Assembly: GCF_002834225.1 (NCBI RefSeq)
Contig: NZ_NNSR01000026.1
Coordinates: 1-64,000 of the forward strand
Reading direction: 5' to 3'
Origin: Ruminococcus bromii
GTDB taxonomy: Bacteria > Bacillota > Clostridia > Oscillospirales > Acutalibacteraceae
Length of the DNA: 64,000 nucleotides
Below, piece by piece: positions 52,206 through 61,591 of this stretch. The notes beneath the pieces are model-generated. The model did not search any database. It was not told the origin of the DNA and saw nothing but the letters and a program-made list of their open reading frames with translations. Positions within the stretch are counted from its first letter, which is position 1. Each line of letters starts with the position of its first letter. The position numbers and the translations under genes are program-made.

Positions 52206-53372
52206 ATGAAGAAAAATTTGAAAATTACTCCCGAGGGAACAAAAGATTTTCTTTTTGCCGAATGTTCCGCTATGGATTATATCTGCACAAGCATTGAAAA
52301 GGTATTTGTAAAAGGCGGTTTTAAAAGGGTAATAACTCCTGCCCTTGAATTTTATGATGTCTTTTCAATTCCGTCAAGCGGAATCTCGCAGGAATCAATG
52401 TTTAAGACAACCGACAACAAGGGCAGACTTCTTGTTGCTCGTCCTGACTCCACTCTGCCGATTGCAAGAATGGTTTCTACAAGACTGAAAAACAATACAC
52501 TTCCTGTTCGTCTTTATTACAAGCAGGCAGTATATCGCAATAATCCGTCACTTGCAGGAAGAAGAAACGAATTTCTCCAAATGGGTGTTGAGCTTCTCGG
52601 GGCAAAAGGAAAAAGAGCCGACCTTGAAATTCTCACCTCGGCAATAAAGAGCATTTCAGCCGTTGCCGATGATTTCAGAATTGAACTCGGACACGCCGAA
52701 GTATTCAATGCTCTGTCAAAAGAACTCGATATTGATAACGATTACAAAGAAAAAATCAGAGTATCAATCGAAAGTAAAAACTACTCGGCGCTTAACAATC
52801 TTCTTGACAAACTCAAGCCTTGCAAGACAGTTTCCGCAATCCGTTCGCTCCCGTCACTTTTCGGCGGTGAAGAAGTGTTTGATGAGGCATATGACATCTG
52901 CAAAGGTACAGGCGCCGAAAACGCTCTTGATTATCTCCACACAATCTATAAAGAACTTTCCGTGCTTGAACTCGGCAACAAGCTTATCATCGACCTCGGA
53001 CTTGTTCAGAGAAACGATTACTATACGGGAATCGTATTTTCAGGGTATATTAACGGAATCGGTGACGCTGTTATTTCGGGAGGAAGATATGACGATCTTC
53101 TCAGCGAATTTGACGCTCCTATGGGTGCGGCAGGCTTTGCGATTGATACAGACGCAATTACAATGAAACATCTTTCCGATGATGATGTAAATTATTCAGA
53201 TAATCCCGATGTTCTCGTTTTTGCAGAAAACGGACATGAAATGAAGGCTCTCAGATATGTTGACGAGCTTAATGAAAAGGGAATAAAGGCACAGTTCAGC
53301 GTACTTGAAACTCTTGAAGAAACAGAACAGTTTGCAAAATCAAGAGGAATAGCTAAAGTAGAAATAGTATAA
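52206..53372 (+). CDS. hisZ: ATP phosphoribosyltransferase regulatory subunit
   Basis: A 388-residue class II aminoacyl-tRNA synthetase-like protein (TPEGTKDFLF, FKTTDNKGRLLVARPDSTLPIAR, GGRYDDLL) that lacks the anticodon-binding role of HisRS. It forms the complex with the short-form HisG that catalyses and regulates the first step of histidine synthesis. GAGAGG precedes the ATG. It is the first gene of the operon, as is common in Clostridia. Confidence 0.96.
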   Translation: MKKNLKITPEGTKDFLFAECSAMDYICTSIEKVFVKGGFKRVITPALEFYDVFSIPSSGISQESMFKTTDNKGRLLVARPDSTLPIARMVSTRLKNNTLPVRLYYKQAVYRNNPSLAGRRNEFLQMGVELLGAKGKRADLEILTSAIKSISAVADDFRIELGHAEVFNALSKELDIDNDYKEKIRVSIESKNYSALNNLLDKLKPCKTVSAIRSLPSLFGGEEVFDEAYDICKGTGAENALDYLHTIYKELSVLELGNKLIIDLGLVQRNDYYTGIVFSGYINGIGDAVISGGRYDDLLSEFDAPMGAAGFAIDTDAITMKHLSDDDVNYSDNPDVLVFAENGHEMKALRYVDELNEKGIKAQFSVLETLEETEQFAKSRGIAKVEIV

Positions 53373-53396
53373 TCAAGCTGTCGGAAAGGATTAAAT

Positions 53397-54026
53397 ATGA
53401 AACCATTAAGAATTGCTCTGACAAAGGGCAGACTTGAAAAGACTACAATCGAACTTCTTGAAAAAATCGGATATAATTGTGATGAGGTAAAAAACAAGGG
53501 AAGAAGGCTTATTCTTCCGATCGGTAACAATGATTTCGAAGTTGTGCTTGCTAAAGCCGCAGATGTTATTACATATGTTGAGCACGGTGTGTGTGACCTT
53601 GGTGTTGTCGGCAAGGACACAATTCTTGAAAACGGTTCATCTTTTTATGAACTGCTCGATTTGGGCTTCGGCAAATGCCGTTTTGCCCTTGCAACAAAAA
53701 AAGATACTGATTTTTACAGCGGTTACAATACAAAAACTATCGCAACAAAGTATCCGAATGTAACCAGAGCTTTTTTTGACGATAAAGATATGGATGTAAG
53801 AATTATTAAGATTGAGGGTTCCGTTGAACTTGCCCCTCTTGTAGGTCTTGCAGACGGTATTGTAGATATAGTAGAAACAGGTTCAACGCTCAAGGCTAAC
53901 GGACTTGAAGTAATTGAATGGGTATGTGATATTTCAGCAAGACTTATTGCCAATACGGCAAGTCTTAAACTGCGCAAGGCTGAAATTGAAGAATTGCAGA
54001 AGAAACTGGAGGCTGTCACAAAATGA
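53397..54026 (+). CDS. hisG: ATP phosphoribosyltransferase, short form
   Basis: A 209-residue catalytic subunit (LRIALTKGRLEKTTIELL, VEHGVCDLGVVGKD, GLADGIVDIVETGSTLKANGL). It lacks the C-terminal ACT-like regulatory domain, so it needs HisZ, encoded just upstream. It joins ATP and PRPP. Its end overlaps hisD by 4 bp. Confidence 0.97.
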   Translation: MKPLRIALTKGRLEKTTIELLEKIGYNCDEVKNKGRRLILPIGNNDFEVVLAKAADVITYVEHGVCDLGVVGKDTILENGSSFYELLDLGFGKCRFALATKKDTDFYSGYNTKTIATKYPNVTRAFFDDKDMDVRIIKIEGSVELAPLVGLADGIVDIVETGSTLKANGLEVIEWVCDISARLIANTASLKLRKAEIEELQKKLEAVTK

Positions 54027-55315
54027 TTACAACTGTTGTAGCAGACGGAAAAAACGAATATGAATTTATTGATTTGCTCAAAAAGAGAGCGCAGAATTCA
54101 GATAAAAATGTAGTTCCGATTGTTTCGGAAATCATCGAAAATGTTGCAGAAAACGGTGATAAAGCCGTAAAGGAATATACCGTTAAATTTGACGGAAAAG
54201 CACCTGAAAAGGTAGAAATTACTTCCGATGAAATCGACAGCCTTATTGAAAAATGTGATAAGGATTATCTTGAAACAATCAAAAAAGCAGCCGCAAATAT
54301 TGCGGATTTCCATAAAAGACAGGTTCAGCAGAGCTGGCTCACAACAAAGAATAACGGTGTAATGATGGGACAGAGAATCAGAGGTCTTAAAAGAGTAGGT
54401 ATCTATGTTCCGGGCGGCACAGCCGCATATCCCTCATCAGTTCTTATGAACGCAGTTCCCGCCAAAATTGCAGGTGTTGAGGAGATTATTATGTGTACAC
54501 CTCCGCAGAAGGACGGTACACCGAATCCGAATATCATCGCCGCCGCAAAGGTAGCAGGTGTTGACAGAATCTTCCTTATGGGCGGTGCACAGGCAGTAGC
54601 CGCACTTGCATACGGTACAGAAACTGTACCGAAGGTTGATAAAATCGTAGGACCCGGCAATATCTTTGTTGCAACAGCAAAAAAACTTCTTTACGGAACA
54701 GTTGACATTGATATGATTGCCGGTCCGAGTGAAATACTCATCATTGCCGATAAGTCTGCAAATCCCAAATTCCTTGCCGCAGACCTTATGAGTCAGGCAG
54801 AGCATGACAGGCTTGCATCTGCAATTCTTCTTACCGACTGCGAAGAGCTTGCAAAAGAAACTGAAACAGAGCTTGAAAAGCAGATGACCGCTCTTTCAAG
54901 AAAAGATATTATCCGCTCATCGGTTGACAATTTCGGCGCAATTATTGTATGCAGTGATATGTCACAGGCGATTGAATTTGCTAACGAGCTTGCTCCCGAA
55001 CATCTTGAGGTTTGTTGTGAAAACCCAATGGAGTATGTCGGCAAGCTTGATAATGCCGGCTCTGTATTTCTCGGCAACTACAGTCCCGAGCCTCTGGGCG
55101 ACTATTTTGCCGGTCCTAACCATGTTCTTCCGACAAGTGGCACGGCAAGATTTTTCTCACCTCTTTCGGTAGACAGCTTTGTAAAGAAATCAAGCTTTAT
55201 TTACTATACGGAAGACGCTTTGAGAAAAGATGCCGAAGATGTAGTTCGCTTTGCAGAAACAGAAGGACTTACAGCACACGCAAATTCAATTAAAGTGCGT
55301 TTTGATATGAAATAA
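54023..55315 (+). CDS. hisD: Histidinol dehydrogenase
   Basis: A 430-residue zinc enzyme making the final two oxidations to histidine. Visible segments are YVPGGTAAYPSSVLMNAVPAKIAGV, the catalytic APEHLE (about residues 323-328), and GPSEILI with a nearby SQAEHD zinc site. Length is normal. Confidence 0.98.
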   Translation: MITTVVADGKNEYEFIDLLKKRAQNSDKNVVPIVSEIIENVAENGDKAVKEYTVKFDGKAPEKVEITSDEIDSLIEKCDKDYLETIKKAAANIADFHKRQVQQSWLTTKNNGVMMGQRIRGLKRVGIYVPGGTAAYPSSVLMNAVPAKIAGVEEIIMCTPPQKDGTPNPNIIAAAKVAGVDRIFLMGGAQAVAALAYGTETVPKVDKIVGPGNIFVATAKKLLYGTVDIDMIAGPSEILIIADKSANPKFLAADLMSQAEHDRLASAILLTDCEELAKETETELEKQMTALSRKDIIRSSVDNFGAIIVCSDMSQAIEFANELAPEHLEVCCENPMEYVGKLDNAGSVFLGNYSPEPLGDYFAGPNHVLPTSGTARFFSPLSVDSFVKKSSFIYYTEDALRKDAEDVVRFAETEGLTAHANSIKVRFDMK

Positions 55316-55331
55316 GAATGGAAGTTATGCA

Positions 55332-56384
55332 ATGTCTTATGAATTAAACAAAAAAATCCGTGAACTTGAACCGTATGAACCAATCAGCGGTACATATAAA
55401 ATTCGACTTGATGCAAACGAATGTCCCGAAAATTATCCTGATTTCATCAAAGAAGAAATCAAAAATGCAATTGATACAATTGATTTCAACCGCTATCCCG
55501 ATCCGCTTGCGGAAAAGGTTGTTACGGCTTTTGCGGATTATTACGGAATCAATCCAAAATATGTAACCGCAGGCAACGGCTCAGATGAACTTATCTTTTT
55601 GGTTGAAGCCGCATTTATGGAAAAAGGGGACAGGATGCTTTGCGTTGCTCCCGATTTTTCAATGTACAAATTCTATTCATCAATCTGTGAGGTCGAATGT
55701 GACACATTTATCAAATCTGACGACCTTTCAATTGATACGGATGCACTTATTGAAAAGGTAAATCGTGACAATATCAAACTTCTGCTTTTTTCAAACCCAT
55801 GCAATCCGACAGGACAGGGTATGACCGACGAAGATGCACGCAGGCTTGTTACAAGCGTAAATGCACTTGTAATTCTTGACGAAGCATATATGGATTTCTG
55901 GGATCAGAGTCTTATAAATGAGGTCGAAAAGTATTCAAATCTCATTATTTTCAGAACCGCATCAAAGGCAGTAGGCTCAGCGGCACTCAGACTCGGTTTT
56001 GCCGTTGCAAATGAAACAATTTCAAGAGCTGTAAAAGCGGTAAAATCTCCGTACAATGTGAACACATTTTCTCAGGTTGTCGGCAGTATAATATATAAAA
56101 ATAAAGATTATCTCAAAAACAGACAAAAAACAATTGTCAGAAACAGAGAAAAGCTGTATAATGACTTATTGGAGTTGTCCGCTCTTTCCGATGATTTTAA
56201 GGTTTACAACAGTTGTGCAAACTTTGTTTTTGTTAAAACATCATTCGGCAAAGACTTGTGGAACTATCTCAAGGACAATTCAATTGTAATCCGTTTTATG
56301 GGCGATTACATCAGAATTTCCGTTGGCACAGAAGAAGAAAATGAAGAACTGATAAGTTGCATTAAAACTTATTTATCGAGGTGA
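55332..56384 (+). CDS. hisC: Histidinol-phosphate aminotransferase
   Basis: A 350-residue fold-type I PLP enzyme. LDANECPENYP near the N-terminus and YVTAGNGSDELI bind the cofactor and substrate. NPCNPTGQ and LDEAYMDF are the expected Asn and Asp/Tyr sites. The PLP lysine is in FRTASKAVGSAALRLGF. Its place directly after hisD fits a dedicated histidine role. Confidence 0.96.
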   Translation: MSYELNKKIRELEPYEPISGTYKIRLDANECPENYPDFIKEEIKNAIDTIDFNRYPDPLAEKVVTAFADYYGINPKYVTAGNGSDELIFLVEAAFMEKGDRMLCVAPDFSMYKFYSSICEVECDTFIKSDDLSIDTDALIEKVNRDNIKLLLFSNPCNPTGQGMTDEDARRLVTSVNALVILDEAYMDFWDQSLINEVEKYSNLIIFRTASKAVGSAALRLGFAVANETISRAVKAVKSPYNVNTFSQVVGSIIYKNKDYLKNRQKTIVRNREKLYNDLLELSALSDDFKVYNSCANFVFVKTSFGKDLWNYLKDNSIVIRFMGDYIRISVGTEEENEELISCIKTYLSR

Positions 56385-56388
56385 TTAT

Positions 56389-56967
56389 ATGCGCAGTGCA
56401 TATGTTGAGCGTAAAACGAAGGAAACCGACATAAAGCTAAAACTTAATCTTGACGGCGGCGATATTAAAATTGATACAGGCATAGGCTTTTTTGACCATA
56501 TGCTCAATTCGTTTGCCACTCACGGCAGATTCGGACTTGAGGTTTCGGTAAAAGGCGATCTCTATGTTGACGAACACCACACCGTTGAAGACACAGGTAT
56601 AGTTCTCGGCAAAGCATTTGCAGAGGCTCTTTCAACAAAAGAGTCAATTGAAAGATTCGGCAGTTTTTATGTTCCTATGGACGAAGCGCTTGCGTTTGCA
56701 TCGGTTGACATCAGCGGCAGACCTTATCTTGTATTCGACGCTGATTTTCCGCAGGAAAGATGCGGCGGCTATGACTGTTCAATGACAGTAGAATTTATGC
56801 GTGCATTTGCATTTAACGCACAAATCACACTTCACCTCAAATCTGTTTACGGTGACAACTCTCACCATATCACAGAGGCTTTGTACAAGGCTTGCGCACA
56901 CGCACTCCGTCTTGCAGTAAAGCAAAATTCTTCAAATGTACTTCTTTCTACTAAAGGAGTGTTATAA
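56389..56967 (+). CDS. hisB: Imidazoleglycerol-phosphate dehydratase
   Basis: A 192-residue monofunctional dehydratase (no fused phosphatase). Metal-binding histidines lie in FFDHMLNSFATHG, VDEHHTVEDTG and DNSHHITEALYKA. The histidinol phosphatase must be encoded elsewhere; none was seen in the window. Its stop overlaps the hisA start by one base. Confidence 0.98.
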   Translation: MRSAYVERKTKETDIKLKLNLDGGDIKIDTGIGFFDHMLNSFATHGRFGLEVSVKGDLYVDEHHTVEDTGIVLGKAFAEALSTKESIERFGSFYVPMDEALAFASVDISGRPYLVFDADFPQERCGGYDCSMTVEFMRAFAFNAQITLHLKSVYGDNSHHITEALYKACAHALRLAVKQNSSNVLLSTKGVL

Positions 56968-57686
56968 TGATTATTTTACCCGCTATTGACATAAAAGACG
57001 GCAATTGTGTCCGTCTTTTCAAGGGTGATTATGCAACCGTTCAGAAGGTAGCAGAGTCCCCATATATTGCCGCTCAGGGCTTTGCTGACGCAGGTGCAGA
57101 GTGGATGCATATGGTTGACCTTGACGGTGCAAAAGATGCAAAGCTTGTTAATGCCGATCTTATTGCAGATGTTGCAAAAGTCTCGGGACTTTCTGTTGAG
57201 GTCGGCGGAGGAATCCGTGATATGAAGGCGGTTGAATACTATCTTTCAAGAGGAATAAACCGTGTTATTCTCGGTTCAGCCGCAGTTAAAAACCAGCAGC
57301 TTGTTATTGATGCCGTAAAAGAATACGGCGAGAGAATTGTAGTTGGCATTGATGCAAAGGAAGGCATGGTTCGTGCAGAAGGTTGGATTGACAATTCGGA
57401 AATCAACTACATTGAGCTTGCAAAGCGTATGGAAGATGTCGGAGTAAAGACTATTGTGTTCACAGACATTGATCAGGACGGTACTCTTGCAGGTCCTAAC
57501 CTTAAACAGCTTGATAACCTTGCTCACGAAGTCAGCTGTAATATTATCGCAAGCGGCGGTGTTGCAGTTCTCAAGGATATCATAAATCTTGCAGAACTCG
57601 ATGTCTACGGTGCAATCTGCGGCAAGGCTATTTACACAGGTTCGCTCGATTTGAAACAGGCGATTGAAGTAACAAATAAAATCTGA
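56967..57686 (+). CDS. hisA: ProFAR isomerase
   Basis: A 239-residue TIM-barrel enzyme with the duplicated phosphate-binding halves ([47 protein letters not shown]). The catalytic Asp residues are at the ends of strands 1 and 5. It is followed directly by hisI; the usual hisF is absent. Confidence 0.97.
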   Translation: MIILPAIDIKDGNCVRLFKGDYATVQKVAESPYIAAQGFADAGAEWMHMVDLDGAKDAKLVNADLIADVAKVSGLSVEVGGGIRDMKAVEYYLSRGINRVILGSAAVKNQQLVIDAVKEYGERIVVGIDAKEGMVRAEGWIDNSEINYIELAKRMEDVGVKTIVFTDIDQDGTLAGPNLKQLDNLAHEVSCNIIASGGVAVLKDIINLAELDVYGAICGKAIYTGSLDLKQAIEVTNKI

Positions 57687-57693
57687 GGTAATT

Positions 57694-58008
57694 ATGGATC
57701 TTGATAAATATTTTGTAAAATCCGAACTTATTCCCGCAATTATTCAGGAAAAGTCAACGGGTGAGGTACTTATGCTTGCATATATGAACCGTGAAAGTAT
57801 GCAAAAAACTTTTGAAACCGGTTACACATGGTTCTGGTCAAGAAGCCGTCAGGAGCTTTGGAACAAGGGTGCAACATCAGGTCATTTACAAAAGGTAATT
57901 GATATATATGCCGACTGCGACGACGATACATTGCTCATCACAGTTGAACAGACAGGTGCGGCCTGCCACACGGGAAATCATTCCTGCTTTTTTAAAAAAT
58001 TAAAATGA
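57694..58008 (+). CDS. hisI: Phosphoribosyl-AMP cyclohydrolase
   Basis: A 104-residue zinc/magnesium enzyme with [34 protein letters not shown] sequence (here [15 protein letters not shown]), DCDDDTLLI and the HTGNHSCFF end. It stands alone and is not fused to hisE as in many bacteria. Confidence 0.98.
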   Translation: MDLDKYFVKSELIPAIIQEKSTGEVLMLAYMNRESMQKTFETGYTWFWSRSRQELWNKGATSGHLQKVIDIYADCDDDTLLITVEQTGAACHTGNHSCFFKKLK

Positions 58009-58021
58009 GGAGAATTTTAAT

Positions 58022-58354
58022 ATGAACGACAGAGAAGTTCTTGAAGCACTTTATGCTACAGTAGAAAACAGACGAGATAATCCAAAAGAGGGTTCATACA
58101 CTTGCTACCTTCTTGATAAAGGAATTGACAAGATTCTTAAAAAAGTAGGCGAGGAGTGCAGTGAAACAATCATTGCGGCAAAGAACGATGACAACAGCGA
58201 AACTGTTTATGAAATTGCTGACCTCATCTATCATCTCACAGTTATGATGGTAAAGCTTGGTATTCCGCTCGAGGATGTTCTTGCCGAGCTTGACAAGAGA
58301 AGTGAGAAGACAGGAAACCTTAAAAAGTTCCATGTTGTCGATAAAAATTCTTAA
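58022..58354 (+). CDS. hisE: Phosphoribosyl-ATP pyrophosphatase
   Basis: A 110-residue all-helical MazG-like enzyme (NPKEGSYTCYLLDKGIDKILKKVGEECSETIIAAK, YEIADLIYHLTVMM). It hydrolyses PR-ATP to PR-AMP, the step before HisI. AGGAG precedes the ATG. It is the last gene of the operon. Confidence 0.97.
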   Translation: MNDREVLEALYATVENRRDNPKEGSYTCYLLDKGIDKILKKVGEECSETIIAAKNDDNSETVYEIADLIYHLTVMMVKLGIPLEDVLAELDKRSEKTGNLKKFHVVDKNS

Positions 58355-58369
58355 TAAAGACGAACAAAA

Positions 58370-58397
58370 AGGCCCTATGACTTTGGTCATAGGGCTT
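58370..58397. terminator. Bidirectional terminator after hisE
   Basis: AGGCCCTATGAC (58370-58381) pairs with GTCATAGGGCTT (58386-58397). The minus strand carries the stronger T run, so it also ends the HPr-like gene. Confidence 0.85.
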
Positions 58398-58420
58398 AAC
58401 AATATGTAATATTATATTAT

Positions 58421-58660
58421 TTATGCGTTAACAAATGCGAATTTTGAAATGGCCTGTTTGAGATTATCGTCAGGCTCAGATTCAAGAAGAAGCTCAATCG
58501 GCATTTTTTCATCAATTGTAAAAAAACCCATCAAAGAATGAGCGTCAACGGTATTATCGCCGTTTCTAAGCATCATTACTGTATCCGGAAAGTGAGCAAG
58601 AGTTTCAAACATATCGATCATTTCTTTTTTATCTTTTATTGAAACCGGTACAGAAAACAA
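58421..58660 (-). CDS. HPr-like protein without catalytic histidine
   Basis: A 79-residue protein with the HPr fold pattern: a first strand, a helix, TVDAHSLMGFFTIDEKMPIELLLES like the VDAKSIMGLMSL region of HPr, and a last helix. The phosphorylation His normally near residue 15 is absent; that position lies in KKEMIDMFET. It therefore cannot act as a phosphocarrier. The central Ser is kept, so a regulatory role is possible. It begins with TTG after GGAGGTGAG. It is divergent from mtaB. Confidence 0.75.
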   Translation of the reverse strand: MFSVPVSIKDKKEMIDMFETLAHFPDTVMMLRNGDNTVDAHSLMGFFTIDEKMPIELLLESEPDDNLKQAISKFAFVNA

Positions 58661-58778
58661 GATCTCACCTCCATTGTTTAACTTGTCTATATTTTATCAT
58701 TGATATTTGTTAAAATCAACAATAAATTGATGAATTTTTGCAATTTCAACTATTTACCTAAAAAAGGATGATTATTAA

Positions 58779-60071
58779 ATGAATTTTAATATAATAACAC
58801 TCGGTTGCAAGGTTAATCAGTATGAGTCACAGGCAATGCGTGAAGATATGCTGAAAAACGGTTTTCTTCTCTCGGATGACAGGGACAGGGCTGACATAAC
58901 AATCGTAAACAGCTGTACGGTAACATCCGTAAGTGATGCAAAAAACCGCAAGATTCTAAACCGTGTCCGCCGTGAAAATCCTGACGGAATTGTTATTTTA
59001 ACCGGCTGTATGCCACAGGCTTTCCCCGAAGTAAGCGAGAACTTTTCAAATTGCGATATCGTTCTCGGCAATGCAAAGAGAGCCGAACTCGTTCCTTCAA
59101 TTTACAAGTTTCTCGAAGAAAAACAGAAGTTTGTTCATATAACAGAGCATATCGGAAAAGGCGAAAAATACGAAAACCTTTCCGTATCGTCACTCGGCGA
59201 GCATACAAGGGCTTTCATTAAAATTGAGGACGGTTGCAACAGATTCTGTTCTTACTGCATTATTCCGTATGCAAGGGGCAGAGTGCGTTCAAAATCTCTT
59301 GAAGATTTAAAGGCAGAGCTTATTCAGGTTGCCGCAAACGGTTACCGTGAGGTTGTTCTCGTTGGTATTAACCTTTCCGCCTACGGTCTTGACGAAGATT
59401 TTGACCTTGCTGATGCTGTAGAATGTGCTTGTTCAGTTGACGGAATCGACCGTGTAAGACTCGGTTCAATCGAACCCGAAAGAATGGATAAAGAAATGAT
59501 TGCCCGTCTTGCCGCACAGCCAAAGTTCTGTCCGCAGTTTCATCTTTCACTACAAAGCGGTTGCGATAACACACTCAAAGCAATGAACCGTCACTACAAT
59601 TGCGCCGAATACGCTGAAATTGTTACAAATCTCAGAAACGCTTTTGAAAACAGTTCTATGACAACCGATGTAATGGTTGGATTTGCCGGTGAAACAGAGG
59701 AAGACTTCAACGCATCTCTTAAATTTGTAAAGTCAATCGGCTTTGCAAAGGTGCATATCTTCCCGTATTCACGCCGCAAAGGCACTGTTGCCGATAAAGC
59801 ACCAAATCAAATTGATCCCCAAATTAAAGAGCAGAGAGCCAAAATTATGGAGCAGGTCTGCGATGAAACCAGAAGGGAATTTCTTAAAGAGCAGGTTGGC
59901 CTTTGTGAATCTGTTCTCGTTGAAAGGCTCCGTCACGGTTATCTTGAGGGTTACACAAAGAACTACACGCCTGTTCATATTAATTCCGAAGATACAAATC
60001 TCTGCGGTAAAATTATTGATGTGAAAATTACAAAATCATTTGATGACTACTGCGATGCTGAATTAGTTTAA
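58779..60071 (+). CDS. mtaB: tRNA t6A37 methylthiotransferase MtaB
   Basis: A 430-residue radical SAM enzyme that adds a methylthio group to t6A37 of tRNA. The N-terminal cluster domain has TLGCKVNQYESQAM and SCTVT, with CMP. The radical SAM motif is CNRFCSYCIIPYARGR (about residues 148-163). A TRAM-like domain ends the protein. CKVNQYES marks the MtaB subgroup rather than MiaB. Its 3' end overlaps that of the convergent GHL10 gene by 9 bp. Confidence 0.96.
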   Translation: MNFNIITLGCKVNQYESQAMREDMLKNGFLLSDDRDRADITIVNSCTVTSVSDAKNRKILNRVRRENPDGIVILTGCMPQAFPEVSENFSNCDIVLGNAKRAELVPSIYKFLEEKQKFVHITEHIGKGEKYENLSVSSLGEHTRAFIKIEDGCNRFCSYCIIPYARGRVRSKSLEDLKAELIQVAANGYREVVLVGINLSAYGLDEDFDLADAVECACSVDGIDRVRLGSIEPERMDKEMIARLAAQPKFCPQFHLSLQSGCDNTLKAMNRHYNCAEYAEIVTNLRNAFENSSMTTDVMVGFAGETEEDFNASLKFVKSIGFAKVHIFPYSRRKGTVADKAPNQIDPQIKEQRAKIMEQVCDETRREFLKEQVGLCESVLVERLRHGYLEGYTKNYTPVHINSEDTNLCGKIIDVKITKSFDDYCDAELV

Positions 60072-61295
60072 AGCGTTAATCAGATTATTAATCTCTTTTT
60101 TTGCAGTATCATCCTCAAGGCTATTATAGCTGTAAAGCATAAAGCCCCTGACAGATTTGTTGTTACGCAAAATATCGTATTCATCGGCAAGAATACTGTC
60201 GCTTAAAAGCCATGTTTCTTCGTCATATTCGCCGTTACCTGCCTTATAACCGCCAAGACCGACATACAATTTTACATTTTCGTCAAAATCAAGAGATGTC
60301 CAGCTGTCAAGGCAGTCTTCAAAAGTCAGAGCTGGGTTTTCAAGGCTAAAGTAAATTTGCGGACAGATGTAATCTGCAAAGCCTTTACAGGTACACCACG
60401 ATTTTACATCGGCATACAATCCGTCATTGTTACCTATATTGCCTTGCGGTGATATGCCAAACTCAACTGACGAATCCACACTTTTTATTGTTCTGTAAAC
60501 CTTACAAATCAGCGTATTTACATTTTGCATTCGCCAATTATCAAGACTCATACAGTTTTCTTTACCGTATTTTTCAATATAAGCCTCATACTGCTTTTCA
60601 TCAAAACTTTCATCCTCAGTAGGGTAGAAGTAGTCGTCAAATTGTATCCCGTCAACATCATATTTTTCCGCAATTTCCTTTACACCATCGCAAATAAGCT
60701 GTTGTGCAGTTTCATTTGACGGATCAAGAAAAATTCCGTTGTCGGTTTTTATGGCAATTTCGGGATTTTTTATGTAAGGATTGTTGTCTGAAAGTTTACT
60801 CGGAGTTTCATTTGAACTGACTCTGTACGGATTTATCCATGCGTGAATTTTCAAATTGTTTTCTTTGCATATATCACACATAATTTGCAGTGCGTCATAT
60901 TGAGGATTTTCACCCTGCGTACCCGTGAGAATATGTGACCACGGAAAATAGCTTGACTTATATAATGCGTCACAAAAGGGGCGTACCTGTACAATAAGTG
61001 TGTTGAAACCGCTTTCACGGCATTTTTGTGCTATTTCGGTAAATTTATCTTCAAACGCTTTTTGTGCTTTTGAGCTTTCATTTTCCATAGAAAGCTCCAT
61101 ATATGATACCCACACACCACGCATTTCTTCATCACTTTCGGGTGTGTCGGTAGTTGCCTTTGATGATAAAGCTGCAATGTTGTCGATATCATTCTGCTTT
61201 TTAGGCGGTTTTTCTCTTGTAAATGAGCTTATGCAGATAACGGTTAACATAGCTATTACAGATACAATAATCGGAACAATCTTTTTGTTTTTCAA
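60063..61295 (-). CDS. Membrane-anchored family-10-like glycosyl hydrolase (GHL10/DUF187)
   Basis: A 410-residue protein with an N-terminal signal anchor (residues about 5-25) and a TIM-barrel domain typical of GHL10 (EMRGVWVSYMEL, RESGFNTLIVQVRPFCDALYKSSYFPWS, KIHAWINPYR, YDVDGIQFDDYFYP with the acidic catalytic pair, FGISPQGNIGN). Related proteins act on peptidoglycan or surface glycans outside the cell. It is divergent from the DUF1294 gene. Confidence 0.93.
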   Translation of the reverse strand: MKNKKIVPIIVSVIAMLTVICISSFTREKPPKKQNDIDNIAALSSKATTDTPESDEEMRGVWVSYMELSMENESSKAQKAFEDKFTEIAQKCRESGFNTLIVQVRPFCDALYKSSYFPWSHILTGTQGENPQYDALQIMCDICKENNLKIHAWINPYRVSSNETPSKLSDNNPYIKNPEIAIKTDNGIFLDPSNETAQQLICDGVKEIAEKYDVDGIQFDDYFYPTEDESFDEKQYEAYIEKYGKENCMSLDNWRMQNVNTLICKVYRTIKSVDSSVEFGISPQGNIGNNDGLYADVKSWCTCKGFADYICPQIYFSLENPALTFEDCLDSWTSLDFDENVKLYVGLGGYKAGNGEYDEETWLLSDSILADEYDILRNNKSVRGFMLYSYNSLEDDTAKKEINNLINALN

Positions 61296-61318
61296 TCAAA
61301 TCATCCTTTGGAGTTCTC

Positions 61319-61591
61319 ATGGAAATTTTCATCATATACATTTGCATCATCAGCCTGATATCAATTATCGTAACAGTCTGTGACAAATACTTTGCAATTC
61401 ACCGCAAATGGAGAGTAAGAGAAAGCACATTGCTGATTCTCTCCGCACTCGGAGGAAGTGTTGCAATGTACATTACAATGCAATTAATCAGACACAAAAC
61501 AAGACACATTAAATTTATGCTCGGCATACCGATAATATTTATTATTCAGCTGATAATTCTGTTTTTTGTTTGGAGGATGATTTATGTCTGA
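61319..61591 (+). CDS. DUF1294 membrane protein
   Basis: A 90-residue protein with three hydrophobic helices and the DUF1294 signature (YFAIHRKWRVRESTLLILSALGGSVAMYITMQLIRHKTRHIKFMLGIP). Some relatives carry a cold-shock domain; this one does not. Its stop overlaps the RluA-type gene by 8 bp, so the two are coupled. Function unknown. Confidence 0.9.
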   Translation: MEIFIIYICIISLISIIVTVCDKYFAIHRKWRVRESTLLILSALGGSVAMYITMQLIRHKTRHIKFMLGIPIIFIIQLIILFFVWRMIYV

